Shown: one piece after another, positions 23,664 through 34,989 of the stretch
How the letters are laid out: every line of letters begins with the position of its first letter
Position numbering within the stretch: position 1 is the first letter of the stretch
From: Tetrapyrgos nigripes
Taxonomy: Eukaryota > Basidiomycota > Agaricomycetes > Agaricales > Campanellaceae
Length of the DNA stretch: 64,000 nt
Assembly: GCA_013368315.1 (NCBI GenBank)
Contig: JAACJM010000094.1
Span: forward strand, 248,001-312,000
Reading direction: 5' to 3'
Translations under genes and position numbers: made by a program
Notes under the pieces: generated by a model
The model's database searches: none
What the model was told of the DNA's origin: nothing
What the model saw: only the letters and a program-made list of their open reading frames with translations

Positions 23664-24951
23664 ATGGTGACCAAGAAGAAAAAGACATTTAAGAAAGACG
23701 ACTTTCCTTGGAAATCTCCAATTCCACTGGATCACCACCGTGTTCCATTGAATCCTATCAAGACAGGTTATTGCATTCGCTCTCATGAAGAGAATATTCA
23801 AAGGGCGAAATTGAATCAGCAGAGATACATTAAACACACCCAAGCCAGTGCATCTTCCTTGCATGCTTTACTTTTTATCTTCTCAACTGCAGCAGCTGTG
23901 ATCAAGTGTAGACGGTATGACGTCTGTCTACAGATGACCTGAAGACACTTATAACTGATACATATGGTGAAAGTGGTCCCAGTGTTGAGCAGTTCATGCT
24001 CTTCCCTCAAACGGGCACATTATTTGTCAAGAAACCCTACCATTGGTCTGCAGAACATCTGCCCGACTTCCCCTCCCCTTATATGATAGCACGCCTTGTT
24101 TGGCAGATCCCAAGGAGAGCTAGACGGGAGTTGGCTCAATCTTTTCATGGTCTCCATCAATCAAGTCTCAAGCATTGTGTTTGTGCCCGTGATGCCAATC
24201 ACGACCTGCATCCAGCCATACATCTTGGTACATGGGGACGATATGGTATCTTTGCATGGTTGACCAGTGAGACTGATATGAAACAAAACACACCAGAGCC
24301 AATGGGGGCCATCCAGGATCTGTGCAGGACAGTGCAAAAGTGGATAGTTCCGAGGGTATTGTCTTTCGTTAAAGTTTTCATGCCTGAATTAGCTTATGGG
24401 CTCCTTGAAGGGTGAGTGGTTACAATGGTCTGGCCTTTAACTCTCAGGCTCTAAACCTTTACAGCATTCAAGAATATGTATCTGTCAACATTGTCCAGGT
24501 TGACCAGTACAGTGCTCAACTAGAACTCAATATGGGGGGAGTGTTTATGGCCTTTGCTGTCAAGACTGGAGGATCTCAAATCTGGCATAAGGATTGGCAC
24601 GACCATCCAGACTACCCTACCTTTGTCATTCCTGTAGAGAAAGACTCTCCCGACAACGACGACGATCTTGAAGCTACAGGTGAATGGACATCATTAGATG
24701 ATGAGGATGAGCATGCTTGGAAAGGCGGCGACTTTTGTGCCCTTCAGCCTCACCTCAGGGTTCCAGCTCGTCCCGGTCAAATACTTGCTGCCTTTGCTCG
24801 ACGTTTGGTTCATTGCGCAACACCAGCTGAAGGTGGTCAACTAATTTTTACTTGTTTTATGGATCGGGTGGTGTTGAACAATGCTTTGGAGTGGATCCAG
24901 GAAGGAAAGAAAGCAAGACAGGCTCAGGAGGCATACAAGGGGAAGGGTTAG
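23664..24951 (+). CDS. TET/JBP-like 2OG-Fe(II) dioxygenase
   Basis: ATG at 23664 opens a lysine-rich N-terminus (MVTKKKKTFKKDDFPWKS). The body (about 23945-24410) reads QFMLFPQTGTLFVKK...IARLVWQIPRRARREL, and after a 53-nt intron (about 24412-24464) the double-stranded beta-helix follows: a candidate H-x-D pair in WHKDWHDHP, the WKGGDFCALQP turn, RPGQILAAF and LVHCATPAEGGQLIF with the candidate distal His. This order resembles the basidiomycete TET/JBP-like enzymes (DNA 5-methylcytosine or thymine oxidases and relatives), where HxD, GGD, PGD and H...R recur; here the 2OG-binding Arg position is Gln or displaced. The first junction (23850-23950) does not join cleanly, so an intron or a lesion there is open. 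Substrate not established. Confidence 0.6.
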
Positions 24952-26435
24952 GCACTTTTGAATCCAAGCATAAGTTTCATTTCTTTGTAAAATTCGAGTT
25001 GTGACAAATGAATATTGGTACAATGCTAGTCCAAATGTCCAAATGAGTAAAGGTGTACAGCTAGAATATGACCAATCCTCTAATTCCACACAAGACCATT
25101 GTTTCTCTTCTTCCTGGACAAGCAAACATAAATCTGGCGGAAAACAGGCCAGTCAGCATTAGGATAAGGGTTAGGAGGAAGAGCTCATCTTTCCCACATC
25201 CATCCTATCACCATGAAGCCCATGGCCCTAAACACCCTAATATGATATTTCCCTCACTCCAACCCCATCATGATAAACACGATATACTATAGCTAGACAC
25301 CCAAGGTCATTTAGGTAATGACTTATCAGGCTGATCCATCACACTAGTCAGGCTGTTGCTGTTATGAGCTCTGAGTTTGTGGTCACCTTTCCTCGCTGTC
25401 CTCGTACTAATGCCAGCAGCGCCGGCGGTGATACTGGTATCAGCAAGTAGTTGCCTACTACACAACCCAGAGCCACCAACGTTATATTCTAGTAGCGAGG
25501 GAACCTCTTCAACGGCCCTGTCCAGTGATTCCTTGATGATGAATTCATCAGCTTCCTTTGCAGTAATGCTAGTGCAAAGCCTTTCTTGTCCCACTCTGAG
25601 CCTTCACATGCACCACCTTCATCCAGCTATCTGGCTCCCTGCACATTGACACATCAGGCCCAGTCCTCATCACCAAGTTTTTGTTGGTTGTATCCCATCA
25701 ATGACTATGGGAGCCAGCCTTCTAAGCATGCCATATGCACACTTGTAAGTAGCTCCCTCCCGATGCTACTGCTCATCACTACTTGTTCCTCGACTAGCCT
25801 TCCAGAAATCCAGCCAGTCAGTCTATAATCCATCTCCAAATCTGGGGGAAACAGCTCCACAGGGAATGGATTACGTCAAAGTAAGAACAAGCCTTCCTTG
25901 ACACATCTCTGCAAGAAACTGCAATGAACACCAGCACGATTGGATTTGCGTTAAGGATGGTAAAGGGACTGTGTGGCGAGGTCAACGTAGAAGCTGTCCA
26001 CTTTTTGCGACCCCTTCAGTAGGATATTAGAAAATTTTAATGTCATTTGACATCAAAGAGCCAAAAATACACACACACACACTGTGATTCTCTTTTAATG
26101 GATAACTCATAATCACCTCTGCAACCATTCAAAAAAACATCATATCCAAACCCGACACACTCTTTGTCCCCCTGGGTCACAACTCTATGCTTGGCTAAAC
26201 CCACTTACCCCAGTCATGAAGAGGTTAACAACCACTTTTGACAACACCTTCTTGAATGATGCTGTAGTATCCACCATGGCCAATTTCACCAGGCATGCCT
26301 AAACAAAAAGTTGATTCAGTGACGATGCACAAAGGTAAGAAGATACTTGCCGGAGTGACCTACATGACAATCACTCCCGAGTCATTCCAGAGGAGATAAA
26401 CAAGATCATGTGCAGGGCTTCTCACCAAACAGTAA
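24952..26435. other. no supported gene
   Basis: Short frames on both strands (for example 25377-25649 plus, 25307-25594 minus) overlap and show no family features. A (CA)n run lies at about 26067-26082. Confidence 0.45.
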
Positions 26436-26480
26436 TGTGGCTGTGCATGAATCGATGCCATCGACTCATGCACAGCCACA
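26436..26480. repeat. 45-bp palindrome, copy 1
   Basis: A near-perfect inverted repeat: TGTGGCTGTGCATGAATCG, then the centre, then CGACTCATGCACAGCCACA. Only one base of each arm is unpaired. A copy of exactly the same length is at 32649-32693. It begins 7 bp past the stop codon of the orphan gene at 26487-27632. Confidence 0.9.
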
Positions 26481-26486
26481 CTTCTT

Positions 26487-27632
26487 CTACCTCCAACGAC
26501 GGCGAGCACCGTTTTTCTCTTTAGAGGAGTCTTCCTCTGGTGACTGGGGTTTAGCAGTGAACGTATCTGGTTCAGACGCAGAGGGAACTTCTTGTGCTCC
26601 GTGGAAACCCCATTCCATATAATAAAATTCATGCGTCATTTCTTCCTGGCTTTCAAGTTGTTGTCCCTATGGTATATCGGGATTCTTTTGAGGCCTCGGA
26701 ACAGGCAGAACAAATGACGGGTACTTGGCACCGACTGCAGTCATCTTTCCATACAGTTCCACTGTCAAGATAGATCCAAGTAAGAAATTGAAGATGGCAT
26801 GAAAAACAAAATGGTTTTGGTGAAGATCATTCAGCGGCTTCATCAGGATCATGCTGTCATGTCATTCAAGTCGTTACCCTACCCAGCTGCAACTGTTGCT
26901 GCACGAGATCATCCAGCTCAGCAAGCAGCACCTGCAGCATCTCCCTGTCGCCACTCAACCTCTCTAATTCTCCTTCACACTCACCTTGAAGACCTTTCCA
27001 CTCCCTTTGCGCACTCCCAGCTACACATCCCAGGTCCCAGTATACACATGTTTGAGATTTATACACGCCAATTCTCAGGAACGCTGGCAGGGGGTTCACA
27101 ATGGCGTCTGGATTTTGCTGGGGCCTCGAAGTTGGGTCCTGGGACCTGTGGTGCGACTGCGAGTACGTTTGGGTCCACGAGGTCTGCTGGAGTTGGGCCC
27201 CTGAGTGATGGGGTCAAGGCACCGCCAAGGTGGACTGCGTCGGTGATATCAAGAACACCTTGAATGTGTGTTGGGAAAAAGGTACAATACACCCGGTGGA
27301 CAGTAGTTGAAAACTTCCCGAGGGGTTGGATGCTGTTGAGCCTGGCCATTGTGGTCCAGGCATGCCTGGCAGTAACATTGCCAGAGTAGGTGGAGTAGGA
27401 CCTATGATGGTCCATACCTGCTGTACATAGGACATCCTTAATAGCAGTATACATATTGGCTAGTTTTCATCAAGTTAACAACCCTGCCCACATTAGACTC
27501 CACTGGTAAAAGTTACTACTCACTTCGATTGGAGCCCCACCCAGTGGCATGGTAATACATATCGTAAGAGATGGCGTATTTGCCCAGGGGAGGCATGTTG
27601 AGAGGGGGTATTACTGCAGCAGCCTGAGCCAT
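26487..27632 (-). CDS. orphan coiled-coil protein (MAQAAA family, copy 1)
   Basis: Minus-strand gene from ATG at 27632 (MAQAAAVIPPLNMPPLGKY). After an intron (GTGAGT at about 27529 to AG at about 27458) comes a long exon with DVLCTAGMDHHRSYSTYSG, FSTTVHRVYCTFFPTHIQG and a proline-rich end (about 27455-27062). A third exon encodes a heptad-like GECEGELERLSGDREMLQVL (about 27020-26890), a fourth TAVGAKYPSFVLPVPRPQK, and a last exon MEWGFHGAQEVPSASEP...KNGARRRWR ending at TAG 26487-26489. Splice signals fit. No known domain. The first exon has an inverted relative at 32871. Confidence 0.55.
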
Positions 27633-27724
27633 GATTGGTAGGAGACAAGTAAGGTAGTATAGTGATAGGCGTTCCACTTTTAAAGGAAAGGGGCTGTCTA
27701 AAACGGTGTAAATTTTTTCAACCG

Positions 27725-28070
27725 CTTTCCTCACACACAGTGTCATTAGTACTTCACAGTCCTTGTTTCCAACTGCTTTTCTCATGGTACAGCATCATTA
27801 GTACCTTGCAGCCCTTGTTTCCAACTGCTTTCTTCATGATACAGCGTCATTAGTACTTTGCAGTCCTCGTTTCTAACTGTTTTTCTCATGGTATAGCATC
27901 ATTAGTACTTCGCAGCCCTTCAAGTTTCCAACTGCTTTCCTCATGTACAGCGTCATTAGTACTTCGCAGCCCTTGTTTCCAACTGCTTTCCTCATGTACA
28001 GTGTCATTAGTACTTCACAGTCCTTGTTTCCAACCACTTTTCTCATGGTACAGCGTCATTAGTACTTCTT
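27725..28070. repeat. 51-bp minisatellite, about 6.5 copies
   Basis: Units of about 50-52 bp read CAGCGTCATTAGTACTTCGC, AGCCCTTGTTTCCAACTGC, TTTCCTCATGGTA. It lies about 100 bp upstream of the MAQAAA gene start. One degenerate unit is found at the matching place upstream of the second copy (32735-32790). Confidence 0.9.
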
Positions 28071-28398
28071 TTGATTCACCAGGCGTGACCTTGGGCGGCG
28101 TTGCATATTTCCAAAGATCTCTGTCTGGGTCTACTCCATATGGGACCAATTTGAGGCTGAACAGCCTTATGGAGTAGCTCCAGTGCTGAGCATAAATTCG
28201 TCATTTATGTTTGCCCAAAAGATCTTTCCAAACTTGAATATGCATTGCCACTGTGGTCCAAGGTGAGGGCTTTCAACGCTTGCACAATCATCACCACGTG
28301 ACTCACAAATGTACAACAGTAATATAATAGCGACTCGCTGAGCTGTACTACCAGCTCACATCGTTCTCATTTCTTGTCTTCTTTCCCACCACACATCA

Positions 28399-29288
28399 AT
28401 GTCCCCTGCCCACAAGACTGATGAGGAATATGCTCACACTGTCCACCGCTACAAGTCCCTCTTTGACGATCTGGGCTTTTATTTCTGGCAAAACTTCATG
28501 GCGTACGAGGCAGCTTGCGAAGAGTACCGCAGAAAGGCGGAAGCACCAGATATGAGAAAGCAACAAGCTGCTATGATCAAGGACCCCGAGAAACGACCCC
28601 AGTTTAGGGTTGCTATGGAAGCCATGGCTCAGGAGGAACCTGTGGATTTGGTCCAGTATGTGTCACCCACTTCTTTTTGATATGCTCGAGATTGTATTGA
28701 CTCAACTCATCAACAGTGGAGTCCAGATATCTTGTGCTATAATCTTTGTCATTGGGGAATTGCAAAATGAGATTGGGAAACTTGGGACTAAGCGGATGCT
28801 CAACATCCTCTCGCTTGTACGAGTATTGCAGTAAGTCACGGTACTCTTTTGTCTTTGGCCAAGTGTTTCTCATAAAGTGCAGTGATAAACGATTGGCGGA
28901 ACTCCCACCTGAACATTTCCAATTACCTGGTGGTAAGTCTGACCTTGTGACATGTTTTAGCCTAACTTTTTTTACAGTTGTGTTGGCTTGGTGTGTAGGA
29001 CCGCCTTCCGCTCCTCTCAAAATCGAGCCTCCTCCTGGCACAACTGCTCAACTGTTGACAACAGGCAAGATGGAGGATTTCTACCAGAACCCTGGTCAAC
29101 TCCTCAGTCAAATTTTCCAAACCTTGGAGACGACTCGGAATGAAATGGACATGATACAGGTGACAGGACTGAAGGGGGTAGACCCAAAGGAATCTATGGT
29201 CATGGTAAGCTCATCTGTCTATGGAGAATGGGACTATAAAATCAGGGAATTCTTCAAACTGTTGGAAAGGGCGTCCATTTTCGTTTAG
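28399..29288 (+). CDS. orphan spliced protein
   Basis: ATG at 28399 (MSPAHKTDEEYAHTVHRYKS), first exon to about 28652 with a charged, helix-prone sequence (YEAACEEYRRKAEAPDMRK). Then small exons separated by introns (GTATGT at 28653, CAG at about 28716; further introns around 28830-28880 and 28930-28998), including RLAELPPEHFQLPG, and a last exon PPSAPLKIEPPPGTTAQLL...FFKLLERASIFV ending with TAG at 29286-29288. The middle exons are uncertain and a minus-strand frame also crosses 28613-29041. No domain recognised. Confidence 0.45.
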
Positions 29289-29618
29289 CCCTTTAAGAGG
29301 CTGCCAGTGGTCGTTTTGTCTGTGGACTGTTTATGAACTCCAATTAGTAGTCTAATATGACAATTAAAGGTCCACTGAGGCTTAGGGTTGCAGGAAAAAC
29401 TCCCCACAAGTTTTTCCCCAGTTTGGAACAGGGGAGGTGGCGAGATGTTCCAAGACCATTTGGAACTTCACGTGATCAAAAAAGTGATTTTTAGAACATC
29501 AATGAAAATTTTCGCTAGAGTCGCTCGCTCGCTCAAGCTAGACTGTGTTTTAGTACAAGACTGTAGCAGAGGTATATAGGTAAATGATATTACTGTGACA
29601 TAGTAGGGTCAGAGCTGA
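29289..29618. other. intergenic, nothing recognised
   Basis: Convergent spacer between the plus gene ending at 29288 and the minus gene ending at 29619. Contains GTCGCTCGCTCGCTCAAGC (about 29519-29537) but no RNA gene. Confidence 0.5.
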
Positions 29619-30856
29619 CTACACGGTTGCTAAAAACAAAGAAATGCACTCAATAGAAAAGTCATCATCCTGGCCTGAGGTGGAGGGAGCAGTCGTTGTT
29701 TGGGATTGGGAAGCTGCTGGTACAGTGGGTTTTGTTGCTGAAGACTCCTCTGCAAACACTGCCTGTAAGATATCTGAGTCAATGTTGATAAACTTTGCTG
29801 CTGATAAAAGTGAACTGATATTTTTAGCGGCACTCGAGTTCTCTTCTTCGTCTTCAGATGTCTCTTCACCCGACAGCCAAGTATCATCTTCATCTATTGG
29901 TACCTTCTCACTGCCATCTAGCTTCTTCACATCTTCACTGTCCCTGTCTGATGCCTTCCCACTGTAGACCTTGTGCTTGAGATTGCAAAACTTTTTCACT
30001 TTCACGGGGCCGCTGTTTGACAGAGCATCACAATGCTGTGACATAACAGACTCAATGAATGGATGAGAAGGCATAACACGATGTACAATTCGCTCCTCTT
30101 GACGATTGAATTGATAAACCATTGTCTTGCCCCCCATCGTTTCAATAGACATCCGATTGTGATTGGCTGGAGTGAAAGTAGTAAATGTGGACCCAGTGCC
30201 CTCATCAGCCATGGGATTGATGCATATAGCATAGAGCTTGATGGCAAGATACTAGAGTATACAGTTCATAAGCTTGGAGTCATTATATGAAACAAAAAAC
30301 ACATACTGGGAGAATAACAGAAGTGCCGTCGTTAGTGAGAGAATTTCTCCACTAAATGATGGTTTCTTCCATTGACGCATCGAGAGGGAATGGGTTGTCA
30401 AATGGGTATCGGCCCTGCAAGTAAGCCTTGAGCTCGTTTGAGAGTTGAGTAAAGAGGTCCTTTGCACAGCCTTGCCAAACAGTAAACTCTTTCTGCTGGC
30501 CATATCGGGCCTCATTACTGGCAACTTCAGCAAGATATTTGAATACAAAACAGTAAAGCCGGAGATGACAAATGCCTGTCTCTTTCAAGCGAGATACAGT
30601 GGTAGAGTCGGTAGGAGTCAGAGGGCCAACGTCGCTACAGCGATAAGATACACCCCACTGTACAACCTTCCACTGGGAGTGAAGAGCTGCACAGAATGTT
30701 GGTTCAAGATATTGTTTGGTCGGGGGATTGAATGGGGCTGGGTAGGTTATTTACCGGTGAAAAACGTTTGGGAATTCTGGCATCCACGTGATCTCGTTTA
30801 TTCTTTAAAACCCATGTGTCGCTAATTTGACCTTGTCCTTCACTTCCACCAGTCAT
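29619..30856 (-). CDS. orphan protein with acidic C-terminal tail
   Basis: Likely ATG at 30856 (MTGGSEGQGQISDTWVLKN). An intron (GTAAAT at about 30756 to CAG at about 30690) leads into a long open exon containing GICHLRLYCFVFKYLAEVA and LFTQLSNELKAYLQGRYPF (to about 30352). A further intron leads to MADEGTGSTFTTFTPANHN...MSIETMGGKTMVYQFN (from 30212), then an acidic Ser/Glu-rich tail and a stop at 29619. The first junction is one base out of frame by the obvious sites. No known domain. The KDZ neighbourhood and lack of homology features suggest a lineage-specific gene. Confidence 0.45.
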
Positions 30857-32351
30857 CTTCAACGAGTCTGACTGTGAGTTTTCTTTCAAACTCCTTTACT
30901 GACGCATTTTTCCCTTTCAGGTTAAAACAGAGATCATAATGTGAACCAGGGTGGGTTGGCTGCCGTCCCTGGAGTATCTGAAAGGATCGATCGTTGTTGA
31001 CCTCCAGTTTGACCTCTCAAACTGCTACGACATTGACGTTGAGTTACACAGTAGTCCTGTGTATTTTTTCCTCGTATCCTCTGGCCGTTGTTATGCCGCA
31101 TGAGGATACGTATTCATCTAGGACAATGTCATGCTATGGGTGTTCTAGAACTTGAATATTGGAATTTGGTCTATACGGTGCGTGTTTGTACGCTTTCTTG
31201 GTCCATCTTAACTGACGAATTTGCAGGTTTCTGTTTTGTATCATGCTTTACAAAGTCACTTTGCTCTGCCGCCTTGGGTATATGTACCCTAGGAAGACGG
31301 TATGTGTTGTGGCAGTCTGTGGTTACCCTTCTTACGACTGTTATCTGTCACAGTCCTTTGTACTCCCTCCCTTCACCATCACCCTCGTTAACAACAGATG
31401 ATGATGACGATGTGCCTCCATCTGATGAGCATTGTTCCCGCTTCCTTCGTGATTCAGGAATATTATGACGGCGGCTTGCTATACCTTAGTATGTGGCCAT
31501 TTGTTGTCTCTACGGCTGTCCTAATGACCATGTGGTTGCAGGCCCAATTTACTTTACCGTCCTACGATACATAACTTCATATGTTACATGCTTTTTATCA
31601 TTCTTCCTTGGCGCGCGCCCCTCATCCTTTTTGAAGTACTGTAGAATTACTATTTCTGGTAACCTTTCTACTTTAAGAGCGACTTTGGGCTTTCTGATTT
31701 CAATGGCGACTTTGCGAAGTTTGAAGCCTGTGATTATTTTTTATGGACTCGCTAACCCTAATCTAAGGTAAGGTAAGGTCGCTTTGGTGTCATTGTCATG
31801 CCGCCGCTCTTGCCTTGTCTGACATTCCATATGTATATTATCCATCTGTTGCTAACTAACTAATCTTGTCTCTCAAAGACCATGACCACGCTCCAAGGCA
31901 CTTGGACCTAAAGACCATATGGAGGCACAGAACGTTGCAGTGAAGGTTATGACGCTGATGTGTCGCATATAAGTGTCAGGAATCCTTTCTTGCGTTGTTT
32001 TGTTCTTCTCGTCTTGCATTTTTTTCTTCTTCTCTTTGGTAGTCTTTTTCGTTTCACCATTTCAAGTTTTGGACTTTTCCCTCAGAGATCTTTTTGCCTA
32101 CTTTCTTTCAGATGGGTATCTTCTACGCCTACAATAACATTAGGTACACTGACACCTGTGCGCATGCGTATGCCTTACGTCAACACCAAACCTATGTCGA
32201 CGCCAAATTGTCACCTACATCAACATTAATGTCAATATCAATGCCTACACTTCTCAACACCTACAACTACAACTCTCTCGCCCTCAGCTGACCACCAGCC
32301 GTCCTGTTTCCTTTGTCGACTGTGAGCTCCCCACCGAGTTATGTGACAGCC
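30857..32351. other. gene-poor region
   Basis: T-rich sequence with short frames (31088-31468, 31493-31771, 31960-32291), none with recognisable features. 32180-32290 is a CAACACCTACAA-type low-complexity stretch. Confidence 0.45.
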
Positions 32352-32727
32352 ATGGATTTGGAAGGGAAGGTACGTCTATCTCTTTACGTTCTCCCCACCC
32401 TCTCAGCCTAGCTTTTGTTGACATTATTGTACTACTATCAGCTCGTCTTCAAGAAGGCGGAAAGGTTCTTTGCTGAGTTCCAGAAGAACCAAGCCGCGGC
32501 TTCACCAGAACCCACTCAAGTTGATGCTCTGGGCCCCAATCTCTTCAGCTCTCGAGAGGTGGATATGCTACCATACCTCATGCAGCTGAGTTTAGGTGTT
32601 CTGAGTCCACTCAAAACTTCAATGACATCGCATTTGCAGGCCAATAAGTGTGGCTGTGCATGGATCATTGGCATCGATTTGTGCACAGCCACAATGTTAC
32701 ATTGGCTCATTCCACCTGGGGTGACGT
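32352..32727 (+). pseudogene. short orphan gene fragment
   Basis: ATG at 32352 (MDLEGK), intron GTACGT (32370) to CAG (about 32441), then LVFKKAERFFAEFQKNQAA...LFSSREVDMLPYLMQ. The reading then runs through the 45-bp palindrome (32649-32693) and stops at TAG 32725-32727. The palindrome looks like an insertion in or next to the last exon. Confidence 0.4.
32649..32693. repeat. 45-bp palindrome, copy 2
   Basis: TGTGGCTGTGCATGGATC at the left and TTTGTGCACAGCCACA at the right form an inverted repeat. The outer 12 bp of each arm are identical to those of the copy at 26436-26480 and the length is the same, 45 bp. Confidence 0.85.
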
Positions 32728-32734
32728 AGGCTCT

Positions 32735-33014
32735 GGCACTGTGTATGAGGAAAGCAGTTGGAGAAAGGAATGAGGAAAGTGGTTGGAAAAAATTTACACC
32801 ATTTTAGACAGCTCCTTTCCTTTAAAAGTGGAATGCCTACTGCTACTACTTCACTTGTCCCCTCCTACCAATGGCTCAGGCTGCTGCATTACCCCCTCAG
32901 AATCAGCCTGCACAAATCATCCCCCTCCCCCAGGGCGAGTGGGCAATTTCATTCAACCTTCAACCATCCAACAGAGCATCCACTGCCCACCGGATGGAAG
33001 GAGAATCAAAGTGA
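32735..33014 (+). pseudogene. MAQAAA family, copy 2 (first exon, inverted relative to copy 1)
   Basis: ATG at 32871 gives MAQAAALPPQNQPAQIIPL... to EGESK, followed by GTGAGT at 33011 (TGA in frame at 33012). The preceding 130 bp (TTTACACCATTTTAGACAGC, CTCCTTTCCTTTAAAAGTGG) and a relic of the 51-bp minisatellite match the upstream region of copy 1 in inverted orientation. Only the first exon is recognisable, so this copy is probably partial. Confidence 0.6.
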
Positions 33015-33240
33015 GTAATTCCATCTAACGTGGGCAAGGTTGTTAACTTGATGAAAACTTGTAGCTAATACCTACAACTCTATAGTGGAAGTCCTGAAAT
33101 ATAACGGCATTGGTCACCGCAGATATCAATGGGCTCAACCACCTTACAAACAATCCACTGTCCACTGAAAGGAGCACCAGGGTGAGTAATTTGATCTAAC
33201 ATGGGCAAGGTTGTTAACTTGATGAAAGCTAGCTCACACC
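33011..33240 (+). repeat. tandem duplication of exon end plus intron
   Basis: GTGAGTAATT...ATCTAAC(A/G)TGGGCAAGG, TTGTTAACTTGATGAAA occurs at 33011-33060 and again at 33181-33230, each preceded by a related ATCCACTG(T/C)CCAC stretch. The same intron start follows exon 1 of copy 1 on the minus strand (about 27529-27470). This looks like duplication of an exon-intron unit. Confidence 0.65.
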
Positions 33241-33854
33241 TACCAAGCCTTTCATTGTGACTTGAAAACTCGACGTAGAATGACTGTTTGACACTAGTAG
33301 TATATGTTATGCACCAAGGCGGATTATTACAATCCGTGGATGAAGGAGATACGGTGTTTATCTTTGTGAAGTTGATTCAGGATTGCTGTGCTTTTTTTTC
33401 AGTCTGAAGCTGCAGTATGGCGTGTATATGCACTTATAACACTACCGACTTTCTACAAAAATGCTCAATATATTACTTTGGCCCATACTTACAAAGCAAT
33501 GAACCGAACGCGCTCACTGTCACTATTTGTCCTTCACCAACCCAAACACCATACACCTTTGTGAACAACAACCCCTCTGCCAACGCCTTTCCTGAACTCA
33601 ACGCCTCCATCCTTCAGCAATGCCAGAACCAAGACTGGTACCATGGATCACTCGCTCGTTCAAGGAGGTGAGTTCTCTTGTTCTCCTTCATAACACCACC
33701 TGACAGTGATGGAAGCTACTGCTGGACAAAATTTGGACCATAATCTTCCTAATGGTCCTGCATACTCGGCATAAAAGGTCTCTACTCTGGTTGAATAGTT
33801 CATCTAAGAAACTGAGGGAGTTGTAAGTGTTTTTTTTTCATATGTCACACCTCA
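33241..33854. other. no supported gene
   Basis: A frame at 33417-33671 (MACICTYNTT...) has a plausible ATG-like start and a donor GTGAGT next to its end, so it may be an exon of an orphan gene. There is no family evidence. Confidence 0.35.
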
Positions 33855-34085
33855 GGCACCTACCCAACTGGGCCTAGTTAGGCTGCTTACTACCTATGAC
33901 CTAAGCAGCCTATTAGGCCCCAAATACCAGGTTGGCTACCCAAGGCTATATACATATGGCAGTTAAGTGGTAGCTACCCAGAGCTGTTCTGGTAGCCTGA
34001 AGTCTGGCTACCCAGAGGTAGCCTGGCACTACCTGGTATAGTCTGGTAGTGTGCAGGTAGCTACCAGCATTGTGACACTGTCACA
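33855..34085. repeat. GTAGC(T)ACC palindrome-rich repeat, left block
   Basis: Dense copies of AGGTAGCTACC, GGTAGCCTGG and GGCTACCCAGAGG in both orientations. Related to the block at 34990-35310. Confidence 0.8.
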
Positions 34086-34415
34086 GGGTGTCCGGGGTCC
34101 TTTTTTTTTTTTTGGCCTGCATTGTGCTTCTATAGCTCTGTATCTCAGGAATAGATGCAATAGTTGTTATTTTCTTCTGTGTTGTGTGTTTCAAGAGGAG
34201 ATTTAGATTGCAGATCCATTTATTAAAGTTTGACCTGGTAGACATATTACAGGATATTTGTAAAAGTGAAATAATTACTTGTAAATCTTATAAACAGGGA
34301 TTGGGTCTTAAAATACAGATACCTTTCTCACAGTATGGAGATATCCTTAGCAACTGGCTTGTTAGATCACTCCTCTCCTCATGATAACAAATTTGGAGGA
34401 TGTTAACCTTTGAAG

Positions 34416-34702
34416 CAGTGTTCTACTTTAAGGCCTTAAATGCCTTAAATGCTTAAATTTAAGGGCTAGATTTAAGGCTTAAGAGGTCAAAGCTGTTAGT
34501 GAGATGGAGGGTTCATCAGAAATTATGAATGATAATTTGTCAGTGGTAGAGTACACCAAAATGCTTAATAGATCATTTCCATATGAATGTCAGCCCTCCC
34601 AGCCAGACGAATCACTACTACTCCTCCCAAACAGCTGCTGACCCTTAGCCGAGACCTAGCCGAGATTTTTAAGCCCAAGCTTAAACCTTAAGTAGAACAA
34701 AT
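34416..34702. mobile_element. hAT-like MITE, non-autonomous
   Basis: The left end CAGTGTTCTACTTTAAGGCC matches the hAT terminal pattern and is followed by repeated CCTTAAAT/TTAAGG motifs. The right end reads AAGCTTAAACCTTAAGTAGAACA, the inverse of the left (TGTTCTACTTTAAGG), but the last bases (expected CACTG) are changed. The 8-bp flanks agree only in GAAG, so the target duplication is not proven. About 285 bp, no coding sequence. It interrupts the GTAGCTACC-rich region. Confidence 0.6.
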
Positions 34703-34989
34703 CGAAGAACCCGGTATTTGTCACTGGTGGTGCTATAAGAGATATCAGCCAGCAGTTAAAAGAAATCAAGGGGGGTGCAGAATTTTGTAGAGTCATATAG
34801 CGTCGGAAAAAAATTTAAGGACCTGACAGCCAGACTAACTAACTGTATGTAAGCAAGAGATACCAAATTAGGACACTTGCTTATCTCCAGAGATAATTTG
34901 ACTGCCTTGGACTGTCACACTCCTTGACATATTTTCAAAAGAAGGTATATAGGAAACATATCTAAACAGACTGCTGATAGCACTTGGTG

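Noticed and set aside
26067..26082. CRISPR or other array at the CA run and tandem repeats
   Set aside because: Eukaryotic simple repeats; no repeat-spacer structure.
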